DNA from: Lachnospiraceae bacterium
GTDB taxonomy: Bacteria; Bacillota; Clostridia; Lachnospirales; Lachnospiraceae
Reading direction: 5' to 3'
Assembly: GCA_017521605.1 (NCBI GenBank)
Contig: JAFXCD010000009.1
Span: 173,649 to 237,648 of the forward strand
Length of the DNA stretch: 64,000 bases
The translations under genes and the position numbers were made by a program. Below are positions 17,616 to 26,675 of this stretch, piece by piece. How positions within the stretch are numbered: the first letter of the stretch is position 1; the number at the start of each line of letters is the position of its first letter. Below the pieces are notes generated by a model. It was given only the letters and a program-made list of their open reading frames with translations. It was not told the DNA's origin and did no database searches.

Positions 17616-19515
17616 TATCCTTTCCCCCTAAAGTAAATTCCAATTGACCATCTTCTATAATATCTGTCTGCTGACACATTTTCAACAACTTACTTATATT
17701 ACATCTCTTATAACCTCCGTATGCTAATGGCAACCCATAATAAACACATAACCATCTATTCAAATATAATGTAATCTCACCACTCTTTTTTCCTTCTCTA
17801 CGTTCAAGATATCTTGATGAAATACAAGCCCCTAATACATCTATTAGCAATTGATATTCTGGATTGTTTATATTTTGCTTTAACTCAATCCCACCGATGG
17901 CAATTCCTGTATATGCTCCTCCTTCATAGGAATTTTTACCTAAATCTCTAGCGGATTGTCCCAGTTTTCCTATATTATTGAGAAATCTCTTAATTGTATC
18001 AATATTAGAATATCTAAAATCCATGTCATCCCATCGTTGTTTTACAATGTTATGAATTGTTTCAGTCTGTTCCTCGGCTGTAAGTGTAATACTTTTCCGC
18101 CTCCCATAGTTACCAAGAGACTTAATTCGGCAACTATCAAAATAAGCTCCTGCAAAAACCAAAAATTGTTGAACATTATAAGAAGATAGTATCTGCAAAT
18201 TATTCATTCCATAATAGAATGGAACCTTGCATTTATGGCACACATAAAATCTGGCTCCCTTTTCATTTTTGCTCACAAAATCTTTAAAAGATTCTAATGA
18301 CTTTACTTCTCCTAAGAAAAATGAAAGCTGACCACTCTGCTCCCTGCGTTCCATGATCATTATACTCTCATACCAAATTGCTTTATCCAAAGCAGTCATT
18401 GTCTCATTTTCTTTTAAATATGTCAAAACCTCTGAGTATTTCTGCTGCGTTTCATAATTTTTAACTAAAAATGAATTTATATCTGCGCAAAATTTTTTTA
18501 ATGTCTTATTATAAGGCTTTAAATCTATTTCCTCTGATATGCAATCAGAAAAATTTGTTAGCATACTCATTTGAGCATCTTTAACTCTACGATCGGCAAT
18601 CTTATTTATCATAGAATAAAATGATCCATTTTTATCCGACCAATAATTGTCAATTACGATGTTTAGGTTATAATCTCTATCTAAACTTCCATCCATAGAA
18701 ATTACTTGTGCATTTTCAACACCTTCTAGTCTTTGTCCAAACCATACCCCTATATTCGCTTTTAATGTAAGTACTGCTTCTGACACATATTGCCTTTGAC
18801 TGGTTGCCAATTTATGAAAATCATCGAATATCATTAATGTCTTTTCAAAATACTGCTCATTATTAATCAAAATATTGTTTGGTTCAAATAATTTCAAAAT
18901 AATAAGTGTTGTATTAATAAATGAAAGAGTTATACTTTCTACCCTGTCACTATCTAAATATTTACATAACTCCCTTTCACCATTGCAAGCCCAATCATAC
19001 AATGTTCTTCCATTTTCAAAATACTCCGACTCAGCTTCCATTTCTTCTGGCAAATTCAAAAAAGATACTTTTTCATAATCCTCTAAGGACCAATCAAATA
19101 CCTTCTCAATTCCACGCATAAATGAGATTGCAATACGATAATTTAGCAAAGCAAAAAATACTTGCTTTCGTCTACCGTTTTGAAACATTTCTTCTATAAT
19201 ACTATAATTTCGGGCACATGAAAGATACCCACTAAGGAGAAGCGTCTTATCATTATGTATAACTCCCAATCGTTTCATGTAATCGAAATATTCTTTATTA
19301 TCATCTTTTTGCTCTTTGCTCGCCGCTCTGCTCAATATTTCATTTGAAAAAGCACGAAATAAAGAAGTTTTTCCTGCTCCAGGTGTACTTGACACATAAC
19401 TTACTCCTGAAAAATTTTTTTCCTCTATCATTTGTAAAACCGTGCTTTCAAAAAGTGCTAAAAAATCAGATTGCTGCTCTGTATTTTTTACTAAAAAAGG
19501 ATTTTTCCAAACCAT
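17602..19515 (-). CDS. ORC/AAA-like P-loop ATPase of a conflict-type operon
   Basis: A 637-residue protein. Walker A is SSTPGAGKTSLF at about 42-53 and Walker B LMIFDDFHK near 228-236, with ASQR-like residues after it; this resembles ORC/CDC6-like and STAND-like ATPases. A CHKC pair near 430 may hold zinc. The C-terminal third has a helical, possibly winged-helix part. Such ATPases often sense or switch in bacterial conflict systems. Its ribosome binding site AAGGAGATG lies inside the end of the PRTase-like gene, which shows tight coupling. Confidence 0.8.
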   Translation of the reverse strand: MVWKNPFLVKNTEQQSDFLALFESTVLQMIEEKNFSGVSYVSSTPGAGKTSLFRAFSNEILSRAASKEQKDDNKEYFDYMKRLGVIHNDKTLLLSGYLSCARNYSIIEEMFQNGRRKQVFFALLNYRIAISFMRGIEKVFDWSLEDYEKVSFLNLPEEMEAESEYFENGRTLYDWACNGERELCKYLDSDRVESITLSFINTTLIILKLFEPNNILINNEQYFEKTLMIFDDFHKLATSQRQYVSEAVLTLKANIGVWFGQRLEGVENAQVISMDGSLDRDYNLNIVIDNYWSDKNGSFYSMINKIADRRVKDAQMSMLTNFSDCISEEIDLKPYNKTLKKFCADINSFLVKNYETQQKYSEVLTYLKENETMTALDKAIWYESIMIMERREQSGQLSFFLGEVKSLESFKDFVSKNEKGARFYVCHKCKVPFYYGMNNLQILSSYNVQQFLVFAGAYFDSCRIKSLGNYGRRKSITLTAEEQTETIHNIVKQRWDDMDFRYSNIDTIKRFLNNIGKLGQSARDLGKNSYEGGAYTGIAIGGIELKQNINNPEYQLLIDVLGACISSRYLERREGKKSGEITLYLNRWLCVYYGLPLAYGGYKRCNISKLLKMCQQTDIIEDGQLEFTLGGKDNAFI

Positions 19516-19518
19516 ATT

Positions 19519-20634
19519 TTACATCTCCTTATGTCGTGTAACTCTCGGAAACAATGCATCCACTTTGTCCTCCCAAGAATACCACAAAACTGGCAACGAG
19601 TTATTTGGTGTATTATGTGATAGAATCAAAGGCAACGCACAATCTGCAAACCCCAAATATGGATGAATCCCCTCGCCTTTTTCAAAGTGTTTATCTTCGT
19701 AACTTTTATAGCCCCTTGTTTTATGTTTACAATAATTCTTTTCTAATAATTTCAATAATTCTTGCTGTTGTTCAAATTCAACTGGCTTTACAATTTGCAC
19801 TGCTTCCACCGTAATATCAGAAATACCTTTTTCTAACGAGTATATTTTTAATTGCTCTTTCATATAATCCAATGATTTTTCGGTAGATATATATATAATA
19901 ACATGTATGTCTGCACTTTTATAGTCAAATTCATTGCGTTCTAGTAGATCGATAAATTTATTTATTTTCCCATGCCATCCGTCCTCGTCTTTACGAATAA
20001 AGCTCTTACCGCTTCCAGTAAAATCGTCAATCAGAAAGAAAGTACTTATACCGGCTTCTTTTAAATTAGAATATTTGCTCTTCACACTTTGAACTTGTGC
20101 ATCTTTAATAAACTCCGAGCGCATTTCTTTTGCTTTTTCTAAAGAAAAATCATAATGAACGAATACTTGCTCATTGCTAAGTTCCGGATTTTGTCTTCTA
20201 AAAAAGTCCATATGTGCTCCATCGCTCAAACCTAAGAACAGGCTACTTCTTCGAAAAAAATAATACAGCTTTTTGCGTTCATCTATATTATCTACTTTAT
20301 TCTGATTACAAAACATTCTTGTCTTATCCAGCAAGTGCCGCTTCATTTTCAAAGGAAATACATACATTACGAGCTGACGCATTTCTTCTTCCGATATGTA
20401 TATCAACTGATTCTTGACAAACTCATATGCCATTTGTTTTTCTTCTGGTGTATCGAATTGACGTAGCCATAACGCAATACTCTCTATATATCTCATACCA
20501 TGCGTGTATTGTTGATAATCATCATATTTTATCTCAGAAATAATTTGTATATTTTTTATTTCAGATACACTTTCAACAATTTTCCAATTTTGCATTTCTT
20601 CTTTTAGTATTGCCTGTGCCAACTCATCCTTCAT
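19519..20634 (-). CDS. Phosphoribosyltransferase-like protein
   Basis: A 371-residue protein. FFLIDDFTGSGKSF near residues 200-213 matches the PRPP-binding loop of type I PRTases (hydrophobic strand, two acidic residues, then TGSGxS). I recall a conflict-associated PRTase group (PRTase-CE) from comparative genomics and this resembles it, but no search was done. The N-terminal ~190 residues are helical. Catalysis could be glycosidic bond formation or breakage with PRPP; substrate unknown. It lies four bases after the SIS-HAD gene and four before the ATPase gene. Confidence 0.75.
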   Translation of the reverse strand: MKDELAQAILKEEMQNWKIVESVSEIKNIQIISEIKYDDYQQYTHGMRYIESIALWLRQFDTPEEKQMAYEFVKNQLIYISEEEMRQLVMYVFPLKMKRHLLDKTRMFCNQNKVDNIDERKKLYYFFRRSSLFLGLSDGAHMDFFRRQNPELSNEQVFVHYDFSLEKAKEMRSEFIKDAQVQSVKSKYSNLKEAGISTFFLIDDFTGSGKSFIRKDEDGWHGKINKFIDLLERNEFDYKSADIHVIIYISTEKSLDYMKEQLKIYSLEKGISDITVEAVQIVKPVEFEQQQELLKLLEKNYCKHKTRGYKSYEDKHFEKGEGIHPYLGFADCALPLILSHNTPNNSLPVLWYSWEDKVDALFPRVTRHKEM

Positions 20635-20638
20635 GTAT

Positions 20639-22519
20639 TCATCCCCACTTAACTTTATTATCTGCTATTGTTAATTTTTCTGATAAATAGTACCATGTTG
20701 CTTCCAAGTTCCTAATTCCCGGTTTGGAATAATTCCAGCAAAACCATGGCGAATTAGAAATATAATCAACACTTACTCCGTAAGTAGTCTGCAGTAATTC
20801 GTAATCATTCCCCCCAAAATGTCCGGCATCACCAATTCGCAAAAAGTCATTTTGTTCAAAATCCTTCCATTCTTTCCAAAGGAAAATGTTATTCTTACTA
20901 CTCGTCAATGGTATTATATCGATTGAATGACTCGATTCCAATATTTTAAGGGTAGGTACTCCTTGTACAAAAGCCTTTATCATTTCAAAACTGTCGCCAT
21001 ACTTTCCATCTGTACCTTTAATTATTGTAAGCTGATATGGATTTTTTTCAATCAGACCATCCACTACCATAACATCATCAGGGAAATATTTATACACGTA
21101 TTTTCCTATTTCTGCAAATTCATTTGGAAACTCTTTCTCCATTTTATTTGGTATTGACTCATCAGCTAGGGTTCCTATACAACCTCCATTATAATAAGCT
21201 ATTACAACTTGTTCCCAATAAGATTTATTAATAACTTTTTGAAGCTCTTTCCTGACCGATTTCCCTCTTCCAGTTGCAATACCAATCTTAATCCCTGCTT
21301 CTAAAAACTCGTTTATTTTTATATAGATCTCTCTCTCCGTTGCAGTGCTTTTCTCCTTATTATGCAAAGTTCCATCATAATCAAAAACTATACCTCGAAA
21401 TACATGATTCTGTAATTTATTATAATTTGTCTTACTTTGAGATATACATTCCTCCAAATCGATACTCATACCTGCAATATTTTTTCTTTCTGCCGCACTT
21501 AATATTATATTGTTATTTTTCTTCTCCAAATTATAATTTATATGATACATTTTTTTACCAAATTCTGAGACTTTAGGCTTGCCTGGATCAATTCCCCTAA
21601 ATATACCTGCATGATAAACTATTTCAAAGACATAATGAAATGCTTCAAAAAGTCCCATAATGGTCGTATCATCAACATCTAATCTTAGGACCGGAATCTC
21701 TTCTGGAACAATTTGTAAGGTTTGAGTTGCCAACTTTTTTTCTCTTGTTGAAACCAGTGCTATAATACCTGTACTATTTGCTCTATCACTTAACCAATAA
21801 TGACGTCCGTGTGCGAAATTCCGAAAATCAACTAATTGAATATTTCCCAAAGAAGTTTCACTAAATTTTGATTCTAAATCAACTGCTGCTGGCGATGTAA
21901 TTCCACCATGTAATACAACAATACTTTCCTTAGATAAAATCCTATTAAGAAGTGCTAAATCCATCTCACCATTTAACCAGCCAGCGTCCTCAGTTATTCT
22001 GAAAAACGGATTATTTGTTGCCCCTGCAAATGCATTTGCTAATATAGTTAAAGAAGATATAATTGATTCAACTGCTAAATAACCATCTTTAGCAACAGGC
22101 ATTTGATATTCAAAAAAATAGTTATGAAGATTATCTCTTTGTAGCTTCTTTATTGGAGAGTTCTTCCTCATACAACAGGTTAATATCCCTTCCATTTCTT
22201 GTTCACTAATAAATTTATAAGCATTTTTAGAATCATTATTGCCTCCACCGGCAGTAAATAACACTGCAACATTTCGTTTTAACTGACTAGAATAATATCC
22301 TAACTCCAAGGGCGTAACACTTTTACACATTCTTCCTGAAATGGTACACATATACTCAAATATTTTCGCAACAGAAAAAGACCCTCCGGATCCAATTCCC
22401 AGAAATGCTCTATTAGTGTACTTGTTTAAAAAACTAATTATTGTTTCACAATTGCACAATCTCGCTTGCTCATAAATTTTGGGGAGCAAATCCAACTCGT
22501 TACGATAATTTTTTCCCAT
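20639..22519 (-). CDS. Double SIS domain fused to HAD hydrolase
   Basis: A 626-residue fusion. Residues about 30-340 contain two SIS (sugar isomerase) modules: the first around FLGIGSGGSFSVAKIFEY, the second around VVLHGGITSPAAVDLESKF. Residues about 375-600 form a HAD hydrolase with motif I FDYDGTL near 379, motif II IATGRG and motif IV GDAGHFGGND near 561. SIS domains bind phosphosugars and HADs often remove phosphate, so the protein may isomerise or sense and then dephosphorylate a sugar phosphate. GAGGAAC precedes the start; the gene follows the Nudix gene by 11 bases. Confidence 0.85.
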   Translation of the reverse strand: MGKNYRNELDLLPKIYEQARLCNCETIISFLNKYTNRAFLGIGSGGSFSVAKIFEYMCTISGRMCKSVTPLELGYYSSQLKRNVAVLFTAGGGNNDSKNAYKFISEQEMEGILTCCMRKNSPIKKLQRDNLHNYFFEYQMPVAKDGYLAVESIISSLTILANAFAGATNNPFFRITEDAGWLNGEMDLALLNRILSKESIVVLHGGITSPAAVDLESKFSETSLGNIQLVDFRNFAHGRHYWLSDRANSTGIIALVSTREKKLATQTLQIVPEEIPVLRLDVDDTTIMGLFEAFHYVFEIVYHAGIFRGIDPGKPKVSEFGKKMYHINYNLEKKNNNIILSAAERKNIAGMSIDLEECISQSKTNYNKLQNHVFRGIVFDYDGTLHNKEKSTATEREIYIKINEFLEAGIKIGIATGRGKSVRKELQKVINKSYWEQVVIAYYNGGCIGTLADESIPNKMEKEFPNEFAEIGKYVYKYFPDDVMVVDGLIEKNPYQLTIIKGTDGKYGDSFEMIKAFVQGVPTLKILESSHSIDIIPLTSSKNNIFLWKEWKDFEQNDFLRIGDAGHFGGNDYELLQTTYGVSVDYISNSPWFCWNYSKPGIRNLEATWYYLSEKLTIADNKVKWG

Positions 22520-22530
22520 ACTTAGTTCCT

Positions 22531-22986
22531 CTATCCTTTAATATACTCCACCTTTGTATATCCACATTCTTCTTTCCACTCTATATATAATTCTGAATAT
22601 TCTCTCTGTAAAAATAATGGGATTCTGTATTCCATTCCCTCTGCTAATTCTTGCTCCTTTATCTTGTCTAGGTCAATCCAACTTATATTTCCTTCTTCAC
22701 AAAACTCATTTACATTTCCTTCATACTCAGTCGCAACGTAATTGAAAATAATATGTCTTTTTAAAATCTCCGGATTATAAATATGGGTTATTCCCACAAA
22801 AGAAGGTTCTAAAATGTTAATTCCTGCTTCTTCAAACAATTCTCTTTTAACACATTCTTCTAGACTTTCTCCATTTTCTAAATGTCCCCCTAGGAAAGCC
22901 CACCCCTTCCAACTTCGTGTTCGATTTATCATAAGTACTTTCCCTTGATTTATTACCGCACACATAGTAGTAAGTTCTATTTTCAT
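22531..22986 (-). CDS. Nudix (MutT-type) hydrolase
   Basis: A 151-residue protein with a complete Nudix box near residues 33-55: GGHLENGESLEECVK, then RELFEEAGI (GX5EX7REUXEEXGU). Such enzymes cleave nucleoside diphosphates linked to another group, for example nucleotide sugars, ADP-ribose or damaged NTPs. It is the first gene of the six-gene operon, with AAAGGATA before the ATG and a -10 box about 40 bases upstream. Confidence 0.9.
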   Translation of the reverse strand: MKIELTTMCAVINQGKVLMINRTRSWKGWAFLGGHLENGESLEECVKRELFEEAGINILEPSFVGITHIYNPEILKRHIIFNYVATEYEGNVNEFCEEGNISWIDLDKIKEQELAEGMEYRIPLFLQREYSELYIEWKEECGYTKVEYIKG

Positions 22987-23025
22987 AATTATGTTATCCT
23001 TTTCCTATTCCTAATTATCATAAAC

Positions 23026-23054
23026 ATTATAACATATAGAACCGTTCTTTTACC
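23026..23054 (-). promoter_or_regulatory. Probable promoter of the Nudix/SIS-HAD/PRTase operon
   Basis: TATAAT (minus strand) at 23,026-23,031. The -35 position 17 bases away is poor (GGTAAA-like). The palindrome GAACGGTTC lies in the spacer and could be an operator, as expected for a regulated promoter. Confidence 0.55.
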
Positions 23055-23181
23055 ATACATAATAGTATTTTTATTTTAATCTGTTGTTTCTCTACCTCGA
23101 TTATAAACAGTTGTTTTGTAACACTCTAATCATCTGGTATCTACAATATTACCTAATTATAACTTCGGTGTTTTTGCTTAT

Positions 23182-23625
23182 TTACACCTTCTTCTGAATT
23201 CTCTTCATTTCTATTACATATTGTCTTAGATAATATAAATTAAACGCCTTACTTGGAAATGCCTTCCTCAGCATCACGACATAATACCGCTTATCGTGCT
23301 GAAAAAACTTCCCTTCCTCATCTGGTTCAAGCAAAGCTACCGTTTCCCCAGAAATAACCGGCAAGCTACCATCCGGATTACGGTAATAATCTTTCCCTCC
23401 AAACTTACTCTCAATCACCTGCAGCTCTCGTCCCTTTACATTCTCTTCCTTAAGTTCCAGAACATCACCAAATCTTATTCCGGTCTCTAGCATCAGTTTA
23501 TACAACAACAGCAATTCCTTGTTGCCATATTGCCTAATACTCTCCTCTACCTGCAGTATGTAGGCTCCACGCTCAGCATAAGTCATTGTATCCCAGGTTT
23601 TGATTTCTTTTTTCTTCTCACGCAT
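23182..23625 (-). CDS. Short tyrosine-recombinase-like protein
   Basis: A 147-residue protein resembling the front of the tyrosine recombinase catalytic domain: the box I arginine in MLETGIRFGDVLEL (near 48-61) and a lysine-bearing SKFGGKDYY. The region that should hold HxLRH reads FNLYYLRQY, and the nucleophilic tyrosine and its GHS context are absent. It is therefore unlikely to recombine DNA alone. AAAAGGAG precedes the ATG. It lies beside a serine recombinase and shares its higher GC content. Confidence 0.7.
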   Translation of the reverse strand: MREKKKEIKTWDTMTYAERGAYILQVEESIRQYGNKELLLLYKLMLETGIRFGDVLELKEENVKGRELQVIESKFGGKDYYRNPDGSLPVISGETVALLEPDEEGKFFQHDKRYYVVMLRKAFPSKAFNLYYLRQYVIEMKRIQKKV

Positions 23626-23745
23626 CTTCTACTTCTCCTTTTCTACTTGCACCTTACTTCCAACCCATCTAACTTTAGTCCGTGCAAGCCCACCAGATAC
23701 CACTGGCGTTCCATATTCAGTTCCACACGGGCTGGTACCCAGTTG

Positions 23746-24363
23746 TCACTCATTACTCGAATCTTCATCCGGATTTTCATACTTTTTTACTAACCTGTAG
23801 AAGCTGTCCTTCTTCAGCCCCATAAGTGTCATTGCATTCCTTGCTGTAATCTCACCGGATTTCCATTGCCTGTAGTACTCGTCCCAGTTCTCCGGGAACT
23901 CTATCCGCGGCCTTCCCAGATACCTGCCTGCTTCCTTGGCAACTTCAATACCCTGACGCTGCAGCTCATGCCGTTCTTCCCAGTCGCCCTCTGCCACATA
24001 GGACAACAATGCAAGCACCACATCCGTTATTACCTGGCCCAGCAAATCCTTATTCAGGGAAGTATCTAGGATCTTATTATCCGCCACACGAATATCCATC
24101 CCCAGCTCCTTTGTAATATGGTGCCACTCCCGATAGATCTCTGCATAATTTCGTCCGAATCGCTTCAGCTCTGTTACTGTAAGACGATCCCCCGGACGCA
24201 TAATGTGATTGACCAACATATCATAGGTTTCCCTGTTAAACGTGTGGCCCGACTTCTTCTCCACATAAATATTCCGTTCCTCGATACCCATATCCATCAA
24301 TATTTTAATCTGTCTCTCCGGGTTCTGCTCCTTTGTGGAAACTCTCACATATCCAAAATCCAT
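23746..24363 (-). CDS. Serine recombinase (resolvase/invertase family)
   Basis: About 205 residues from the ATG at 24,363, preceded by AAAGGAGG; a longer upstream frame lacks a site. The N-terminal catalytic domain begins MDFGYVRVSTKEQNPERQ with the nucleophilic serine at position 9, and contains RLTVTELKRFGRNYAEIY. The C-terminal part carries a helix-turn-helix (ITARNAMTLMGLKKDSFYRL). It is a small resolvase-type recombinase, not a large integrase. It probably acts on the res-like repeats directly upstream of its gene. GC content is higher than the AT-rich neighbours. Confidence 0.88.
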   Translation of the reverse strand: MDFGYVRVSTKEQNPERQIKILMDMGIEERNIYVEKKSGHTFNRETYDMLVNHIMRPGDRLTVTELKRFGRNYAEIYREWHHITKELGMDIRVADNKILDTSLNKDLLGQVITDVVLALLSYVAEGDWEERHELQRQGIEVAKEAGRYLGRPRIEFPENWDEYYRQWKSGEITARNAMTLMGLKKDSFYRLVKKYENPDEDSSNE

Positions 24364-24392
24364 CTGCCTGCTCCTCCTTTCATAGAAATCCG

Positions 24393-24516
24393 TGTCGCTA
24401 AAGGTATACCTATGGAGATATATTTCCAATGGGTATTTTCTCAAGATTTCCTTATCGCTAAAGGTCTAAAAACCCTATTGCGACATCGCAGGATATGCAT
24501 AATACCTTTTGCGACA
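24393..24516. repeat. Res-like recombination site: inverted resolvase-type motifs
   Basis: Four related motifs: TGTCGCTAAAGGTAT at 24,393-24,407, TATCGCTAAAGGTCT at 24,453-24,467, and the inverted CCTATTGCGACA at 24,474-24,485 and ATACCTTTTGCGACA at 24,502-24,516. They lie immediately before the serine recombinase gene, the usual place of a res site and its autoregulatory promoter. Confidence 0.65.
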
Positions 24517-24585
24517 CATCATTCTATACGCAGTAACTTCTCAAATCACAACTCTGTGCAAGATGAATTTACCGATACTGCCACT

Positions 24586-24768
24586 TTAGATGATGAACTT
24601 CTTGATACAATTCATCAGCGTAGCAGACAATTCCTGATACAAATCCTCATCGAAGACATTGTTATCCATGGAATTTTTAATTAGTAACGGACGGTACATT
24701 TGGAAAATCTCCTCCAGTGCCTCCTTATCACCTTTCTGTGCCTGCCTAAGCAGCAATTCAAAAATCAT
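24586..24768 (-). CDS. HTH_16-type small protein (Tn916-like)
   Basis: About 60 residues starting at the ATG at 24,768 (a GTG nine bases earlier is possible). It reads MIFELLLRQAQKGDKEALEE, then ends in a basic helix, which matches the helix-turn-helix protein found with sigma-like factors in Tn916-type elements. Its start overlaps the end of the sigma-like gene by 11 bases, so the two are coupled. Confidence 0.75.
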   Translation of the reverse strand: MIFELLLRQAQKGDKEALEEIFQMYRPLLIKNSMDNNVFDEDLYQELSATLMNCIKKFII

Positions 24769-25234
24769 CCTTCCCACTCACCTCCATTTCCTTTCTAAGC
24801 TTTCTGAGTATGTAATAAAAGGCCATTTCTGCTTGTTTGGGTTTCATATTAAACTTTTCTCCTAACTCTTCAAAGGTCAATTCTCCAAATATTCTTGCAA
24901 ATAACAATTTACATTCTCGTTCTTTCAGCCTACCGAGTTCCTTTCTAAGCTTTTCGCTTTCCAATAATATCATAAACTCATGGAACCTCTCCCAATCCTC
25001 TAGCACAAATGCTGTCTGCTCGCCAACAAACTCATGATACTGGACATCAAAATCCAGATACTTCTTAATCTCTAAGTCTGATTGAATATTTTCTGTTAAC
25101 TGCTGCTGTTTCTTTTTTTTGATATAGCGTATCCGTTTGTTCGTTATAGCAGCAACCAAATACGCACTAAATCGATTCCGTAGGGACTCATTCTCCCCAT
25201 TCTTATATGTATTTACCACTTCTAAGTCCTCCAT
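24758..25234 (-). CDS. Sigma-70-like transcription factor of conjugative-transposon type
   Basis: A 158-residue protein with a basic N-terminal third (IRYIKKKKQQQ) and a C-terminal region-4-like helix-turn-helix (ELTFEELGEKFNMKPKQAEM) after LKERECKLLFARI. It pairs with the HTH_16 gene, as in Tn916-like elements, but no Tn916 transfer genes are present. It may control the recombinase module next to it. Confidence 0.75.
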   Translation of the reverse strand: MEDLEVVNTYKNGENESLRNRFSAYLVAAITNKRIRYIKKKKQQQLTENIQSDLEIKKYLDFDVQYHEFVGEQTAFVLEDWERFHEFMILLESEKLRKELGRLKERECKLLFARIFGELTFEELGEKFNMKPKQAEMAFYYILRKLRKEMEVSGKDDF

Positions 25235-25366
25235 TTCTTAACACTTCAAAATGAAGAACCCTTGGCGGTCCTCTTACCACAATTATGTAATGTTACACAA
25301 AATGATTTCCATTAATACATTAACGTAATATTATTCATCTGCATACGTCCAAATATGTCGTATTAT

Positions 25367-25399
25367 AAAAAAAGTAGGAGCCACAACTCCTACTTTTTT
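25367..25399. terminator. Bidirectional terminator
   Basis: AAAGTAGGAG-CCACAA-CTCCTACTTT flanked by A- and T-runs. It ends transcription arriving from the 351-codon membrane protein gene on the minus strand and would work in both directions. Confidence 0.85.
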
Positions 25400-25482
25400 A
25401 TATCAAATACAAATTTCTATCAATGAATTCAACTGTTTCTGCCAATACTATTCTTTTATTTTCAATTTCTTATACTCAGACT

Positions 25483-26496
25483 TTAACTATGTGTTTTTGC
25501 ATCTGCATTTTCTTGTATCCATTTAGAAACTGGATACAAATCTTGCATTTCTATTTCTTTAAAGGGAATATATACTTTTGTGCTACATTGACTCAAAATA
25601 TGTGCATCTCCACCTATACAGTGGTCATCGTCAATACGGTAAAAGACAAATATATTTTTATCTTTATTTTTAAAATACACTTTTGCATCGTTTGGCTCAA
25701 TATGATGGCCCAGAAAAATTATAGCAATATAAGCAATAATAATCGTTCCCAGTATACTAACCCCATACGCTCTTTGTCCTTCAACAAATATCGCACCTAA
25801 ATAGCTAAAAATAATCCCCCAAATCGTAGCAAGTATAAACCCCATTATTCTTAATTGTTGATATACCGTTCTCTTAACTTCTTTTTCTATATTTATTCCA
25901 CTTTCGTTCCAGTGTGTTTTAAAAAAAACCAGAATTTTCATATAGCCATCATGAATGCTTATGACAAATTTCCAATCTTTAATTGAATTAACTCTGTTTT
26001 TACAAATGTTACGAATACCAACTGTTATGTTTCCCACAAATACTATAAATTTACACAATATACTCTTAACCAACGACATAAAAAATCTGAATATATGTAC
26101 TCCTTGTAGTCTTTTACTAACTATCGCACCCAATATCATCACAATAATAGATATCAATGTAACACTCAGCACGAATAAACTAATAACGTAAAAATTTAGT
26201 ACTCGTTCACTAACTTCCATTGACTTCGCCAAACTACAACTAAGAAAACTAAACAGTATTAATGATAACACATACAGAAAACTACTAGCTGCATTTAATT
26301 TTATTCGTTCCTTTTTGAACATCAATGCCATTTCAATATTGTTTGAAAGCAAAAATGCATAACTAGAAATCATCTTTCTTCCCGCAGAAACCATAATCCC
26401 TCCAATGAGAAGTGCTAACCCTAATAACGCCTCCAATCCAGAAACTGCATTTACAACAAGTTCTATGTTCTCTCTCATTTTTTCTAATAAAGACAT
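25483..26496 (-). CDS. Membrane protein of unknown function
   Basis: 337 residues from the ATG at 26,496, set by GAAAGGATGG; an upstream GTG would add 14 residues. At least six hydrophobic segments are visible (around residues 20-45, 60-75, 90-105, 120-145, 205-230 and 235-255), then a ~70-residue soluble tail that starts near HHIEPNDAKVYFKNK. I do not recognise the family. It lies in the AT-rich cargo between the sigma/HTH pair and two XRE regulators, with a terminator behind it. Confidence 0.65.
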   Translation of the reverse strand: MSLLEKMRENIELVVNAVSGLEALLGLALLIGGIMVSAGRKMISSYAFLLSNNIEMALMFKKERIKLNAASSFLYVLSLILFSFLSCSLAKSMEVSERVLNFYVISLFVLSVTLISIIVMILGAIVSKRLQGVHIFRFFMSLVKSILCKFIVFVGNITVGIRNICKNRVNSIKDWKFVISIHDGYMKILVFFKTHWNESGINIEKEVKRTVYQQLRIMGFILATIWGIIFSYLGAIFVEGQRAYGVSILGTIIIAYIAIIFLGHHIEPNDAKVYFKNKDKNIFVFYRIDDDHCIGGDAHILSQCSTKVYIPFKEIEMQDLYPVSKWIQENADAKTHS

Positions 26497-26675
26497 GATT
26501 ATTTTACCATCCTTTCGTTTATATAGCTTGACAGACACAATACATTATGACATACCGAAATATGTGCATCAATCTTTATTACTTAACTTTATTATCTTGG
26601 ATATATTTTTTGCTTTATAAATGTAAATAAGGCAAGAGCTATTAAACTCCTGCCATATCTCATCTAATTATTATT

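Noticed and set aside
23182-23625. Second active tyrosine integrase
   Set aside because: Only the box I Arg region is present; HxLRH is degenerate and the catalytic Tyr is missing.
24393-24516. CRISPR repeats
   Set aside because: Only four imperfect motifs in both orientations with unequal spacing; better explained as a recombinase site. No CRISPR array or cas gene seen in the window.
24586-25234. A complete Tn916-like conjugative transposon
   Set aside because: Only the sigma-like/HTH pair is present; no relaxase, coupling protein or secretion genes follow.
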